Part shown: one piece after another, positions 35,262 through 48,800 of the stretch | Position numbering within the stretch: position 1 is the stretch's first letter | How the letters are laid out: each line of letters starts with the position of its first letter | Source: Galaxea fascicularis | Taxonomy: Eukaryota > Cnidaria > Anthozoa > Scleractinia > Euphylliidae | Assembly: GCA_948470475.1 (NCBI GenBank) | Contig: OX419337.1 | Location: 5,162,708 to 5,226,707, forward strand | Direction: 5' to 3' | Length of the DNA stretch: 64,000 nt | Program-made: the position numbers and the translations under genes | The notes under the pieces: generated by a model | The model's input: the letters and a program-made list of their open reading frames with translations, nothing else | Told to the model about the DNA's origin: nothing | Database searches by the model: none

Positions 35262-35445
35262 ACATTGTACCAGACAAATGTACTTTTTCTATATTTTTAT
35301 ACAACGGTACACTTTCTATCCGTTAATTTTCCTATAGACATGGGGGGGGGGGGTGCGGCACTTATTAACTTTTTTGTCCCAGATGCGGCGCTTATTCGAG
35401 GGCGGTGCTTAATCGAGGGCGGCGCTTATTCGAATAAATAAGGTA
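35150..35445. repeat. GCGGCGCTTATT motif cluster and poly-G inside each unit
   Basis: GCGGCGCTTATTCGAGG and close variants occur about six times around a roughly 100 bp AT-rich core and a poly-G run. The cluster ends TTATTCGAATAAATAAGG. In units 2-9 the phrase ACTGAAACAAGCCGCGGCGC is doubled, whereas unit 1 has it once. The pattern resembles the end of a MITE that I have seen in cnidarian DNA. A matching opposite end was not found. Confidence 0.55.
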
Positions 35446-36666
35446 ATAAGACGTGAAATCGACGTGACCTCTGACCTGAACACTCATATGGGCGGAATAG
35501 TGTCAGCAGTTTTGTGCAACTCTCGCTTTAAAACGTCGGCCTTGCCGAGAGCAAAGCTATCGTTGGAAAGCGACATCGATTTACACGAAAGCAAGCGATG
35601 TTTTAAACCGAATGCCCTGATAGCCAACACAAATAACAGCAAACTCTCGGTGAATTAGATCTAAGTAAACACGTGGCAGATGTTACGACCAGATTTGAGG
35701 ACAGAAATCGCACATTTTGACACTTCAAAGCATCACATCACTTATCAGATCACTAGCGTAGCATCGCTAAAGTCGCAAGGGTGGAAACAAGTCAAAATAG
35801 TGCAAAAACTTACAGTTTCAGCGCAGAAATACCGAGGCAAGTCTTGTCGTCTCCCGATATTTACTTGAAGTCCCGGATGTTCAAAAACGATTTCAAGCGC
35901 GCTTCTATCAAGCCCTTGTTTTTTCAAAAATTTACACCCAAAGTGTGTTCGGACAGACCAGTGTCATTTGGGCCGGACCTTGACCGTTGACTGGCCGTTA
36001 TTTTGAGCCCTGTTTTAGGGTAAAGATAAGTTGCATTGGCCTCGCTTGGCTTCTGTGCAGCTTGGGAAAGCGAAAACAAGCAAAGAACAATTCCAAAACA
36101 ACAACAAAACACACAACGCCGAGACCTCGCTCGCAGCGTCGCTTGGATACCAATCCGCCGGCTGGATAGGAAGAGAGGGAGGGAATTGCCGGCCCCCAAG
36201 CCATGTGTGACAACCCCTTTCCAAACTAGCGCGATTGAGCTCTCTTGGCTCTTATTCAGTATGTCAAATTAGAACTCTATATATACGTTGCTGTAGCCAT
36301 TGTATCTTCCATGTGGTAAGCATTGCAGCTGTCCCCAGTGCGAATGCGCACTATCATCTTATGTATTCTATAAACGCAACAACTAAAAAATGAACTTATT
36401 CGTACTAAATAGGCGATTTTGGCGTGTTCTGACTAGTAAATAACGCGGTCGGTGCGATATTTTGCCGCTAGGACTGGGTGGCCTGACACTTACACTGCGC
36501 AGTCTCTCTCTCTCTCTGTATGTATGTATATGTGTGTGTTGCAGAGCTTTTGGTCCAGGTTAAAGACTTAGTGAAAGTTTTACAGATTTTCCTTTCCTCG
36601 ACACTGTACATGTATTCTCGTAATGAGCCCAAATTTACGTCTCCTTGGTGATTAACGTACAGAGGT

Positions 36667-36866
36667 NNNNNNNNNNNNNNNNNNNNNNNNNNNNNNNNNN
36701 NNNNNNNNNNNNNNNNNNNNNNNNNNNNNNNNNNNNNNNNNNNNNNNNNNNNNNNNNNNNNNNNNNNNNNNNNNNNNNNNNNNNNNNNNNNNNNNNNNNN
36801 NNNNNNNNNNNNNNNNNNNNNNNNNNNNNNNNNNNNNNNNNNNNNNNNNNNNNNNNNNNNNNNNNN
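36667..36866. other. Assembly gap of exactly 200 N within the tandem array
   Basis: Two hundred Ns sit in unit 2. The flanks (ACAGAGGT before, TATTAGCAAAC after) are adjacent in every other unit (ACAGAGGTATTAGC), so no unit sequence is missing. The gap therefore hides either nothing or a whole number of extra units. Confidence 0.95.
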
Positions 36867-39800
36867 TATTAGCAAACAACGTTCAAGGACGCCTCAAATT
36901 TTCGTTGACTGATCAAGTTTTCAAACGTTCAGGTATACTGTAGACCATAAAGGTTCATACAAAACCTGCCAGCCCCCTGTCATGCTGATACAAAGACGGG
37001 TATATATTTAGATTGAATTTGCCGCAAGTGCAATCCAAAGGAAAAAGTCGTATGTTGAATGAGAAATAATTCATATGTAAACTAATTCTCTGAGAGAGTC
37101 GATAACACTATCCAGTACTAAAGTCACTATCCAACACTCAGATAAATGTGTCTATACCTGCTGGGTATAGTAACTTACCCACTGGCCAGGGTAAAGCTAT
37201 CTGCTCTTTTAACCGTAGAGTGAATAAGATCTCTGCCTACTTGACTATACAACAGCAGCTAAAATCCCCAAAGAGGACACTCTCTAAAGTGTTCAAATTA
37301 ATTTTCGGCTAATCCAATTTTAGCTCGGTAATGGTTTTGTATTGACGGTTTCTGGCCTGACAAAATGTTGAAAATAATGAAAAGAAATTGTATGGTTATG
37401 GCCTATTGTGGTACAATACAATACAATAAAAATGCCACTCCAAGAAAACTGACTAAACCTATTAGGCACAAAGATATGTCCTCACACATTGAAATAATAA
37501 TTGCGCACGCTCTAAAAATGGTATTTTACAATTGGGCATTTCAACAGGCGATGGCCTCAAATCTTCAATCTCGTGGAGAGCGGACAACGAAAAAAGATCA
37601 CTTAAATCCCATACACCAAAACACTGAAACAAGCCGCGGCGCCTATTTAATTTTTCGCGCCACAAATGCGGCGCTTATTCGAGGACGGCGCTTATTTAAA
37701 CACTGAAACAAGCCGCGGCGCTTATTTAATTTTTCGTGCCACAAATGCGGCGCTTATTTAAACATTGTACCAGACAAATGTACTTTTTCTATATTTTTAT
37801 ACAACGGTACACTTTCTATCCGTTAATTTTCCTATAGACATGGGGGGGGGGGGGGTGCGGCACTTATTAACTTTTTTGTCCCAGATGCGGCGCTTATTCG
37901 AGGGCGGTGCTTAATCGAGGGCGGCGCTTATTCGAATAAATAAGGTAATAAGACGTGAAATCGACGTGACCTCTGACCTGAACACTCATATGGGCGGAAT
38001 AGTGTCATCAGTTTTGTGCAACTCTCGCTTTAAAACGTCGGCCTTGCCGAGAGCAAAGCTATCGTTGGAAAGCGACATCGATTTACACGAAAGCAAGCGA
38101 TGTTTTAAACCGAATGCCCTGATAGCCAACACAAATAACAGCAAACTCTCGGTGAATTAGATCTACGTAAACACGTGGCAGATGTTACGACCAGATTTGA
38201 GGACAGAAATCGCACATTTTGACACTTCAAAGCATCACATCACTTATCAGATCACTAGCGTAGCATCGCTAAAGTCGCAAGGGTGGAAACAAGTCAAAAT
38301 AGTGCAAAAACTTACAGTTTCAGCGCAGAAATACCGAGGCAAGTCTTGTCGTCTCCCGATATTTACTTGAAGTCCCGGATGTTCAAAAACGATTTCAAGC
38401 GCGCTTCTATCAAGCCCTTGTTTTTTCAAAAATTTACACCCAAAGTGTGTTCGGACAGACCAGTGTCATTTGGGCCGGACCTTGACCGTTGACTGGCCGT
38501 TATTTTGAGCCCTGCTTTAGGGTAAAGATAAGTTGCATTGGCCTCGCTTGGCTTCTGTGCAGCTTGGGAAAGCGAAAACAAGCAAAGAACAATTCCAAAA
38601 CAACAACAAAACACACAACGCCGAGACCTCGCTCGCAGCGTCGCTTGGATACCAATCCGCCGGCTGGATAGGAAGAGAGGGAGGGAATTGCCGGCCCCCA
38701 AGCCATGTGTGACAACCCCTTTCCAAACTAGCGCGATTGAGCTCTCTTGGCTCTTATTCAGTATGTCAAATTAGAACTCTATATATACGTTGCTGTAGCC
38801 ATTGTATCTTCCATGTGGTAAGCATTGCAGCTGTCCCCAGTGCGAATGCGCACTATCATCTTATGTATTCTATAAACGCAACAACTAAAAAATGAACTTA
38901 TTCGTACTAAATAGGCGATTTTGGCGTGTTCTGACTAGTAAATAACGCGGTCGGTGCGATATTTTGCCGCTAGGACTGGGTGGCCTGACACTTACACTGC
39001 GCAGTCTCTCTCTCTCTGTATGTATGTATATGTGTGTGTTGCAGAGCTTTTGGACCAGGTTAAAGACTTAGTGAAAGTTTTACAGATTTTCCTTTCCTCG
39101 ACACTGTACATGTATTCTCGTAATGAGCCCAAATTTACGTCTCCTTGGTGATTAACGTACAGAGGTATTAGCAAACAACGTTCAAGGACGCCTCAAATTT
39201 TCGTTGACTGATCAAGTTTTCAAACGTTCAGGTATACTGTAGACCATAAAGGTTCATACAAAACCTGCCAGCCCCCTGTCATGCTGATACAAAGACGGGT
39301 ATATATTTAGATTGAATTTGCCGCAAGTGCAATCCAAAGGAAAAAGTCGTATGTTGAATGAGAAATAATTCATATGTAAACTAATTCTCTGAGAGAGTCG
39401 ATAACACTATCCAGTACTAAAGTCACTATCCAACACTCAGATAAATGTGTCTATACCTGCTGGGTATAGTAACTTACCCACTGGCCAGGGTAAAGCTATC
39501 TGCTCTTTTAACCGTAGAGTGAATAAGATCTCTGCCTACTTGACTATACAACAGCAGCTAAAATCCCCAAAGAGGACACTCTCTAAAGTGTTCAAATTAA
39601 TTTTCGGCTAATCCAATTTTAGCTCGGTAATGGTTTTGTATTGACGGTTTCTGGCCTGACAAAATGTTGAAAATAATGAAAAGAAATTGTATGGTTATGG
39701 CCTATTGTGGTACAATACAATACAATAAAAATGCCACTCCAAGAAAACTGACTAAACCTATTAGGCACAAAGATATGTCCTCACACATTGAAATAATAAT

Positions 39801-42800
39801 TGCGCACGCTCTAAAAATGGTATTTTACAATTGGGCATTTCAACAGGCGATGGCCTCAAATCTTCAATCTCGTGGAGAGCGGACAACGAAAAAAGATCAC
39901 TTAAATCCCATACACCAAAACACTGAAACAAGCCGCGGCGCCTATTTAATTTTTCGCGCCACAAATGCGGCGCTTATTCGAGGACGGCGCTTATTTAAAC
40001 ACTGAAACAAGCCGCGGCGCTTATTTAATTTTTCGTGCCACAAATGCGGCGCTTATTTAAACATTGTACCAGACAAATGTACTTTTTCTATATTTTTATA
40101 CAACGGTACACTTTCTATCCGTTAATTTTCCTATAGACATGGGGGGGGGGGGGGTGCGGCACTTATTAACTTTTTTGTCCCAGATGCGGCGCTTATTCGA
40201 GGGCGGTGCTTAATCGAGGGCGGCGCTTATTCGAATAAATAAGGTAATAAGACGTGAAATCGACGTGACCTCTGACCTGAACACTCATATGGGCGGAATA
40301 GTGTCATCAGTTTTGTGCAACTCTCGCTTTAAAACGTCGGCCTTGCCGAGAGCAAAGCTATCGTTGGAAAGCGACATCGATTTACACGAAAGCAAGCGAT
40401 GTTTTAAACCGAATGCCCTGATAGCCAACACAAATAACAGCAAACTCTCGGTGAATTAGATCTACGTAAACACGTGGCAGATGTTACGACCAGATTTGAG
40501 GACAGAAATCGCACATTTTGACACTTCAAAGCATCACATCACTTATCAGATCACTAGCGTAGCATCGCTAAAGTCGCAAGGGTGGAAACAAGTCAAAATA
40601 GTGCAAAAACTTACAGTTTCAGCGCAGAAATACCGAGGCAAGTCTTGTCGTCTCCCGATATTTACTTGAAGTCCCGGATGTTCAAAAACGATTTCAAGCG
40701 CGCTTCTATCAAGCCCTTGTTTTTTCAAAAATTTACACCCAAAGTGTGTTCGGACAGACCAGTGTCATTTGGGCCGGACCTTGACCGTTGACTGGCCGTT
40801 ATTTTGAGCCCTGCTTTAGGGTAAAGATAAGTTGCATTGGCCTCGCTTGGCTTCTGTGCAGCTTGGGAAAGCGAAAACAAGCAAAGAACAATTCCAAAAC
40901 AACAACAAAACACACAACGCCGAGACCTCGCTCGCAGCGTCGCTTGGATACCAATCCGCCGGCTGGATAGGAAGAGAGGGAGGGAATTGCCGGCCCCCAA
41001 GCCATGTGTGACAACCCCTTTCCAAACTAGCGCGATTGAGCTCTCTTGGCTCTTATTCAGTATGTCAAATTAGAACTCTATATATACGTTGCTGTAGCCA
41101 TTGTATCTTCCATGTGGTAAGCATTGCAGCTGTCCCCAGTGCGAATGCGCACTATCATCTTATGTATTCTATAAACGCAACAACTAAAAAATGAACTTAT
41201 TCGTACTAAATAGGCGATTTTGGCGTGTTCTGACTAGTAAATAACGCGGTCGGTGCGATATTTTGCCGCTAGGACTGGGTGGCCTGACACTTACACTGCG
41301 CAGTCTCTCTCTCTCTGTATGTATGTATATGTGTGTGTTGCAGAGCTTTTGGACCAGGTTAAAGACTTAGTGAAAGTTTTACAGATTTTCCTTTCCTCGA
41401 CACTGTACATGTATTCTCGTAATGAGCCCAAATTTACGTCTCCTTGGTGATTAACGTACAGAGGTATTAGCAAACAACGTTCAAGGACGCCTCAAATTTT
41501 CGTTGACTGATCAAGTTTTCAAACGTTCAGGTATACTGTAGACCATAAAGGTTCATACAAAACCTGCCAGCCCCCTGTCATGCTGATACAAAGACGGGTA
41601 TATATTTAGATTGAATTTGCCGCAAGTGCAATCCAAAGGAAAAAGTCGTATGTTGAATGAGAAATAATTCATATGTAAACTAATTCTCTGAGAGAGTCGA
41701 TAACACTATCCAGTACTAAAGTCACTATCCAACACTCAGATAAATGTGTCTATACCTGCTGGGTATAGTAACTTACCCACTGGCCAGGGTAAAGCTATCT
41801 GCTCTTTTAACCGTAGAGTGAATAAGATCTCTGCCTACTTGACTATACAACAGCAGCTAAAATCCCCAAAGAGGACACTCTCTAAAGTGTTCAAATTAAT
41901 TTTCGGCTAATCCAATTTTAGCTCGGTAATGGTTTTGTATTGACGGTTTCTGGCCTGACAAAATGTTGAAAATAATGAAAAGAAATTGTATGGTTATGGC
42001 CTATTGTGGTACAATACAATACAATAAAAATGCCACTCCAAGAAAACTGACTAAACCTATTAGGCACAAAGATATGTCCTCACACATTGAAATAATAATT
42101 GCGCACGCTCTAAAAATGGTATTTTACAATTGGGCATTTCAACAGGCGATGGCCTCAAATCTTCAATCTCGTGGAGAGCGGACAACGAAAAAAGATCACT
42201 TAAATCCCATACACCAAAACACTGAAACAAGCCGCGGCGCCTATTTAATTTTTCGCGCCACAAATGCGGCGCTTATTCGAGGACGGCGCTTATTTAAACA
42301 CTGAAACAAGCCGCGGCGCTTATTTAATTTTTCGTGCCACAAATGCGGCGCTTATTTAAACATTGTACCAGACAAATGTACTTTTTCTATATTTTTATAC
42401 AACGGTACACTTTCTATCCGTTAATTTTCCTATAGACATGGGGGGGGGGGGGGTGCGGCACTTATTAACTTTTTTGTCCCAGATGCGGCGCTTATTCGAG
42501 GGCGGTGCTTAATCGAGGGCGGCGCTTATTCGAATAAATAAGGTAATAAGACGTGAAATCGACGTGACCTCTGACCTGAACACTCATATGGGCGGAATAG
42601 TGTCATCAGTTTTGTGCAACTCTCGCTTTAAAACGTCGGCCTTGCCGAGAGCAAAGCTATCGTTGGAAAGCGACATCGATTTACACGAAAGCAAGCGATG
42701 TTTTAAACCGAATGCCCTGATAGCCAACACAAATAACAGCAAACTCTCGGTGAATTAGATCTACGTAAACACGTGGCAGATGTTACGACCAGATTTGAGG

Positions 42801-45800
42801 ACAGAAATCGCACATTTTGACACTTCAAAGCATCACATCACTTATCAGATCACTAGCGTAGCATCGCTAAAGTCGCAAGGGTGGAAACAAGTCAAAATAG
42901 TGCAAAAACTTACAGTTTCAGCGCAGAAATACCGAGGCAAGTCTTGTCGTCTCCCGATATTTACTTGAAGTCCCGGATGTTCAAAAACGATTTCAAGCGC
43001 GCTTCTATCAAGCCCTTGTTTTTTCAAAAATTTACACCCAAAGTGTGTTCGGACAGACCAGTGTCATTTGGGCCGGACCTTGACCGTTGACTGGCCGTTA
43101 TTTTGAGCCCTGCTTTAGGGTAAAGATAAGTTGCATTGGCCTCGCTTGGCTTCTGTGCAGCTTGGGAAAGCGAAAACAAGCAAAGAACAATTCCAAAACA
43201 ACAACAAAACACACAACGCCGAGACCTCGCTCGCAGCGTCGCTTGGATACCAATCCGCCGGCTGGATAGGAAGAGAGGGAGGGAATTGCCGGCCCCCAAG
43301 CCATGTGTGACAACCCCTTTCCAAACTAGCGCGATTGAGCTCTCTTGGCTCTTATTCAGTATGTCAAATTAGAACTCTATATATACGTTGCTGTAGCCAT
43401 TGTATCTTCCATGTGGTAAGCATTGCAGCTGTCCCCAGTGCGAATGCGCACTATCATCTTATGTATTCTATAAACGCAACAACTAAAAAATGAACTTATT
43501 CGTACTAAATAGGCGATTTTGGCGTGTTCTGACTAGTAAATAACGCGGTCGGTGCGATATTTTGCCGCTAGGACTGGGTGGCCTGACACTTACACTGCGC
43601 AGTCTCTCTCTCTCTGTATGTATGTATATGTGTGTGTTGCAGAGCTTTTGGACCAGGTTAAAGACTTAGTGAAAGTTTTACAGATTTTCCTTTCCTCGAC
43701 ACTGTACATGTATTCTCGTAATGAGCCCAAATTTACGTCTCCTTGGTGATTAACGTACAGAGGTATTAGCAAACAACGTTCAAGGACGCCTCAAATTTTC
43801 GTTGACTGATCAAGTTTTCAAACGTTCAGGTATACTGTAGACCATAAAGGTTCATACAAAACCTGCCAGCCCCCTGTCATGCTGATACAAAGACGGGTAT
43901 ATATTTAGATTGAATTTGCCGCAAGTGCAATCCAAAGGAAAAAGTCGTATGTTGAATGAGAAATAATTCATATGTAAACTAATTCTCTGAGAGAGTCGAT
44001 AACACTATCCAGTACTAAAGTCACTATCCAACACTCAGATAAATGTGTCTATACCTGCTGGGTATAGTAACTTACCCACTGGCCAGGGTAAAGCTATCTG
44101 CTCTTTTAACCGTAGAGTGAATAAGATCTCTGCCTACTTGACTATACAACAGCAGCTAAAATCCCCAAAGAGGACACTCTCTAAAGTGTTCAAATTAATT
44201 TTCGGCTAATCCAATTTTAGCTCGGTAATGGTTTTGTATTGACGGTTTCTGGCCTGACAAAATGTTGAAAATAATGAAAAGAAATTGTATGGTTATGGCC
44301 TATTGTGGTACAATACAATACAATAAAAATGCCACTCCAAGAAAACTGACTAAACCTATTAGGCACAAAGATATGTCCTCACACATTGAAATAATAATTG
44401 CGCACGCTCTAAAAATGGTATTTTACAATTGGGCATTTCAACAGGCGATGGCCTCAAATCTTCAATCTCGTGGAGAGCGGACAACGAAAAAAGATCACTT
44501 AAATCCCATACACCAAAACACTGAAACAAGCCGCGGCGCCTATTTAATTTTTCGCGCCACAAATGCGGCGCTTATTCGAGGACGGCGCTTATTTAAACAC
44601 TGAAACAAGCCGCGGCGCTTATTTAATTTTTCGTGCCACAAATGCGGCGCTTATTTAAACATTGTACCAGACAAATGTACTTTTTCTATATTTTTATACA
44701 ACGGTACACTTTCTATCCGTTAATTTTCCTATAGACATGGGGGGGGGGGGGGTGCGGCACTTATTAACTTTTTTGTCCCAGATGCGGCGCTTATTCGAGG
44801 GCGGTGCTTAATCGAGGGCGGCGCTTATTCGAATAAATAAGGTAATAAGACGTGAAATCGACGTGACCTCTGACCTGAACACTCATATGGGCGGAATAGT
44901 GTCATCAGTTTTGTGCAACTCTCGCTTTAAAACGTCGGCCTTGCCGAGAGCAAAGCTATCGTTGGAAAGCGACATCGATTTACACGAAAGCAAGCGATGT
45001 TTTAAACCGAATGCCCTGATAGCCAACACAAATAACAGCAAACTCTCGGTGAATTAGATCTACGTAAACACGTGGCAGATGTTACGACCAGATTTGAGGA
45101 CAGAAATCGCACATTTTGACACTTCAAAGCATCACATCACTTATCAGATCACTAGCGTAGCATCGCTAAAGTCGCAAGGGTGGAAACAAGTCAAAATAGT
45201 GCAAAAACTTACAGTTTCAGCGCAGAAATACCGAGGCAAGTCTTGTCGTCTCCCGATATTTACTTGAAGTCCCGGATGTTCAAAAACGATTTCAAGCGCG
45301 CTTCTATCAAGCCCTTGTTTTTTCAAAAATTTACACCCAAAGTGTGTTCGGACAGACCAGTGTCATTTGGGCCGGACCTTGACCGTTGACTGGCCGTTAT
45401 TTTGAGCCCTGCTTTAGGGTAAAGATAAGTTGCATTGGCCTCGCTTGGCTTCTGTGCAGCTTGGGAAAGCGAAAACAAGCAAAGAACAATTCCAAAACAA
45501 CAACAAAACACACAACGCCGAGACCTCGCTCGCAGCGTCGCTTGGATACCAATCCGCCGGCTGGATAGGAAGAGAGGGAGGGAATTGCCGGCCCCCAAGC
45601 CATGTGTGACAACCCCTTTCCAAACTAGCGCGATTGAGCTCTCTTGGCTCTTATTCAGTATGTCAAATTAGAACTCTATATATACGTTGCTGTAGCCATT
45701 GTATCTTCCATGTGGTAAGCATTGCAGCTGTCCCCAGTGCGAATGCGCACTATCATCTTATGTATTCTATAAACGCAACAACTAAAAAATGAACTTATTC

Positions 45801-48800
45801 GTACTAAATAGGCGATTTTGGCGTGTTCTGACTAGTAAATAACGCGGTCGGTGCGATATTTTGCCGCTAGGACTGGGTGGCCTGACACTTACACTGCGCA
45901 GTCTCTCTCTCTCTGTATGTATGTATATGTGTGTGTTGCAGAGCTTTTGGACCAGGTTAAAGACTTAGTGAAAGTTTTACAGATTTTCCTTTCCTCGACA
46001 CTGTACATGTATTCTCGTAATGAGCCCAAATTTACGTCTCCTTGGTGATTAACGTACAGAGGTATTAGCAAACAACGTTCAAGGACGCCTCAAATTTTCG
46101 TTGACTGATCAAGTTTTCAAACGTTCAGGTATACTGTAGACCATAAAGGTTCATACAAAACCTGCCAGCCCCCTGTCATGCTGATACAAAGACGGGTATA
46201 TATTTAGATTGAATTTGCCGCAAGTGCAATCCAAAGGAAAAAGTCGTATGTTGAATGAGAAATAATTCATATGTAAACTAATTCTCTGAGAGAGTCGATA
46301 ACACTATCCAGTACTAAAGTCACTATCCAACACTCAGATAAATGTGTCTATACCTGCTGGGTATAGTAACTTACCCACTGGCCAGGGTAAAGCTATCTGC
46401 TCTTTTAACCGTAGAGTGAATAAGATCTCTGCCTACTTGACTATACAACAGCAGCTAAAATCCCCAAAGAGGACACTCTCTAAAGTGTTCAAATTAATTT
46501 TCGGCTAATCCAATTTTAGCTCGGTAATGGTTTTGTATTGACGGTTTCTGGCCTGACAAAATGTTGAAAATAATGAAAAGAAATTGTATGGTTATGGCCT
46601 ATTGTGGTACAATACAATACAATAAAAATGCCACTCCAAGAAAACTGACTAAACCTATTAGGCACAAAGATATGTCCTCACACATTGAAATAATAATTGC
46701 GCACGCTCTAAAAATGGTATTTTACAATTGGGCATTTCAACAGGCGATGGCCTCAAATCTTCAATCTCGTGGAGAGCGGACAACGAAAAAAGATCACTTA
46801 AATCCCATACACCAAAACACTGAAACAAGCCGCGGCGCCTATTTAATTTTTCGCGCCACAAATGCGGCGCTTATTCGAGGACGGCGCTTATTTAAACACT
46901 GAAACAAGCCGCGGCGCTTATTTAATTTTTCGTGCCACAAATGCGGCGCTTATTTAAACATTGTACCAGACAAATGTACTTTTTCTATATTTTTATACAA
47001 CGGTACACTTTCTATCCGTTAATTTTCCTATAGACATGGGGGGGGGGGGGGTGCGGCACTTATTAACTTTTTTGTCCCAGATGCGGCGCTTATTCGAGGG
47101 CGGTGCTTAATCGAGGGCGGCGCTTATTCGAATAAATAAGGTAATAAGACGTGAAATCGACGTGACCTCTGACCTGAACACTCATATGGGCGGAATAGTG
47201 TCATCAGTTTTGTGCAACTCTCGCTTTAAAACGTCGGCCTTGCCGAGAGCAAAGCTATCGTTGGAAAGCGACATCGATTTACACGAAAGCAAGCGATGTT
47301 TTAAACCGAATGCCCTGATAGCCAACACAAATAACAGCAAACTCTCGGTGAATTAGATCTACGTAAACACGTGGCAGATGTTACGACCAGATTTGAGGAC
47401 AGAAATCGCACATTTTGACACTTCAAAGCATCACATCACTTATCAGATCACTAGCGTAGCATCGCTAAAGTCGCAAGGGTGGAAACAAGTCAAAATAGTG
47501 CAAAAACTTACAGTTTCAGCGCAGAAATACCGAGGCAAGTCTTGTCGTCTCCCGATATTTACTTGAAGTCCCGGATGTTCAAAAACGATTTCAAGCGCGC
47601 TTCTATCAAGCCCTTGTTTTTTCAAAAATTTACACCCAAAGTGTGTTCGGACAGACCAGTGTCATTTGGGCCGGACCTTGACCGTTGACTGGCCGTTATT
47701 TTGAGCCCTGCTTTAGGGTAAAGATAAGTTGCATTGGCCTCGCTTGGCTTCTGTGCAGCTTGGGAAAGCGAAAACAAGCAAAGAACAATTCCAAAACAAC
47801 AACAAAACACACAACGCCGAGACCTCGCTCGCAGCGTCGCTTGGATACCAATCCGCCGGCTGGATAGGAAGAGAGGGAGGGAATTGCCGGCCCCCAAGCC
47901 ATGTGTGACAACCCCTTTCCAAACTAGCGCGATTGAGCTCTCTTGGCTCTTATTCAGTATGTCAAATTAGAACTCTATATATACGTTGCTGTAGCCATTG
48001 TATCTTCCATGTGGTAAGCATTGCAGCTGTCCCCAGTGCGAATGCGCACTATCATCTTATGTATTCTATAAACGCAACAACTAAAAAATGAACTTATTCG
48101 TACTAAATAGGCGATTTTGGCGTGTTCTGACTAGTAAATAACGCGGTCGGTGCGATATTTTGCCGCTAGGACTGGGTGGCCTGACACTTACACTGCGCAG
48201 TCTCTCTCTCTCTGTATGTATGTATATGTGTGTGTTGCAGAGCTTTTGGACCAGGTTAAAGACTTAGTGAAAGTTTTACAGATTTTCCTTTCCTCGACAC
48301 TGTACATGTATTCTCGTAATGAGCCCAAATTTACGTCTCCTTGGTGATTAACGTACAGAGGTATTAGCAAACAACGTTCAAGGACGCCTCAAATTTTCGT
48401 TGACTGATCAAGTTTTCAAACGTTCAGGTATACTGTAGACCATAAAGGTTCATACAAAACCTGCCAGCCCCCTGTCATGCTGATACAAAGACGGGTATAT
48501 ATTTAGATTGAATTTGCCGCAAGTGCAATCCAAAGGAAAAAGTCGTATGTTGAATGAGAAATAATTCATATGTAAACTAATTCTCTGAGAGAGTCGATAA
48601 CACTATCCAGTACTAAAGTCACTATCCAACACTCAGATAAATGTGTCTATACCTGCTGGGTATAGTAACTTACCCACTGGCCAGGGTAAAGCTATCTGCT
48701 CTTTTAACCGTAGAGTGAATAAGATCTCTGCCTACTTGACTATACAACAGCAGCTAAAATCCCCAAAGAGGACACTCTCTAAAGTGTTCAAATTAATTTT

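Noticed and set aside
36468..36879. Frames containing runs of X
   Set aside because: They span the 200-N assembly gap and have no meaning.
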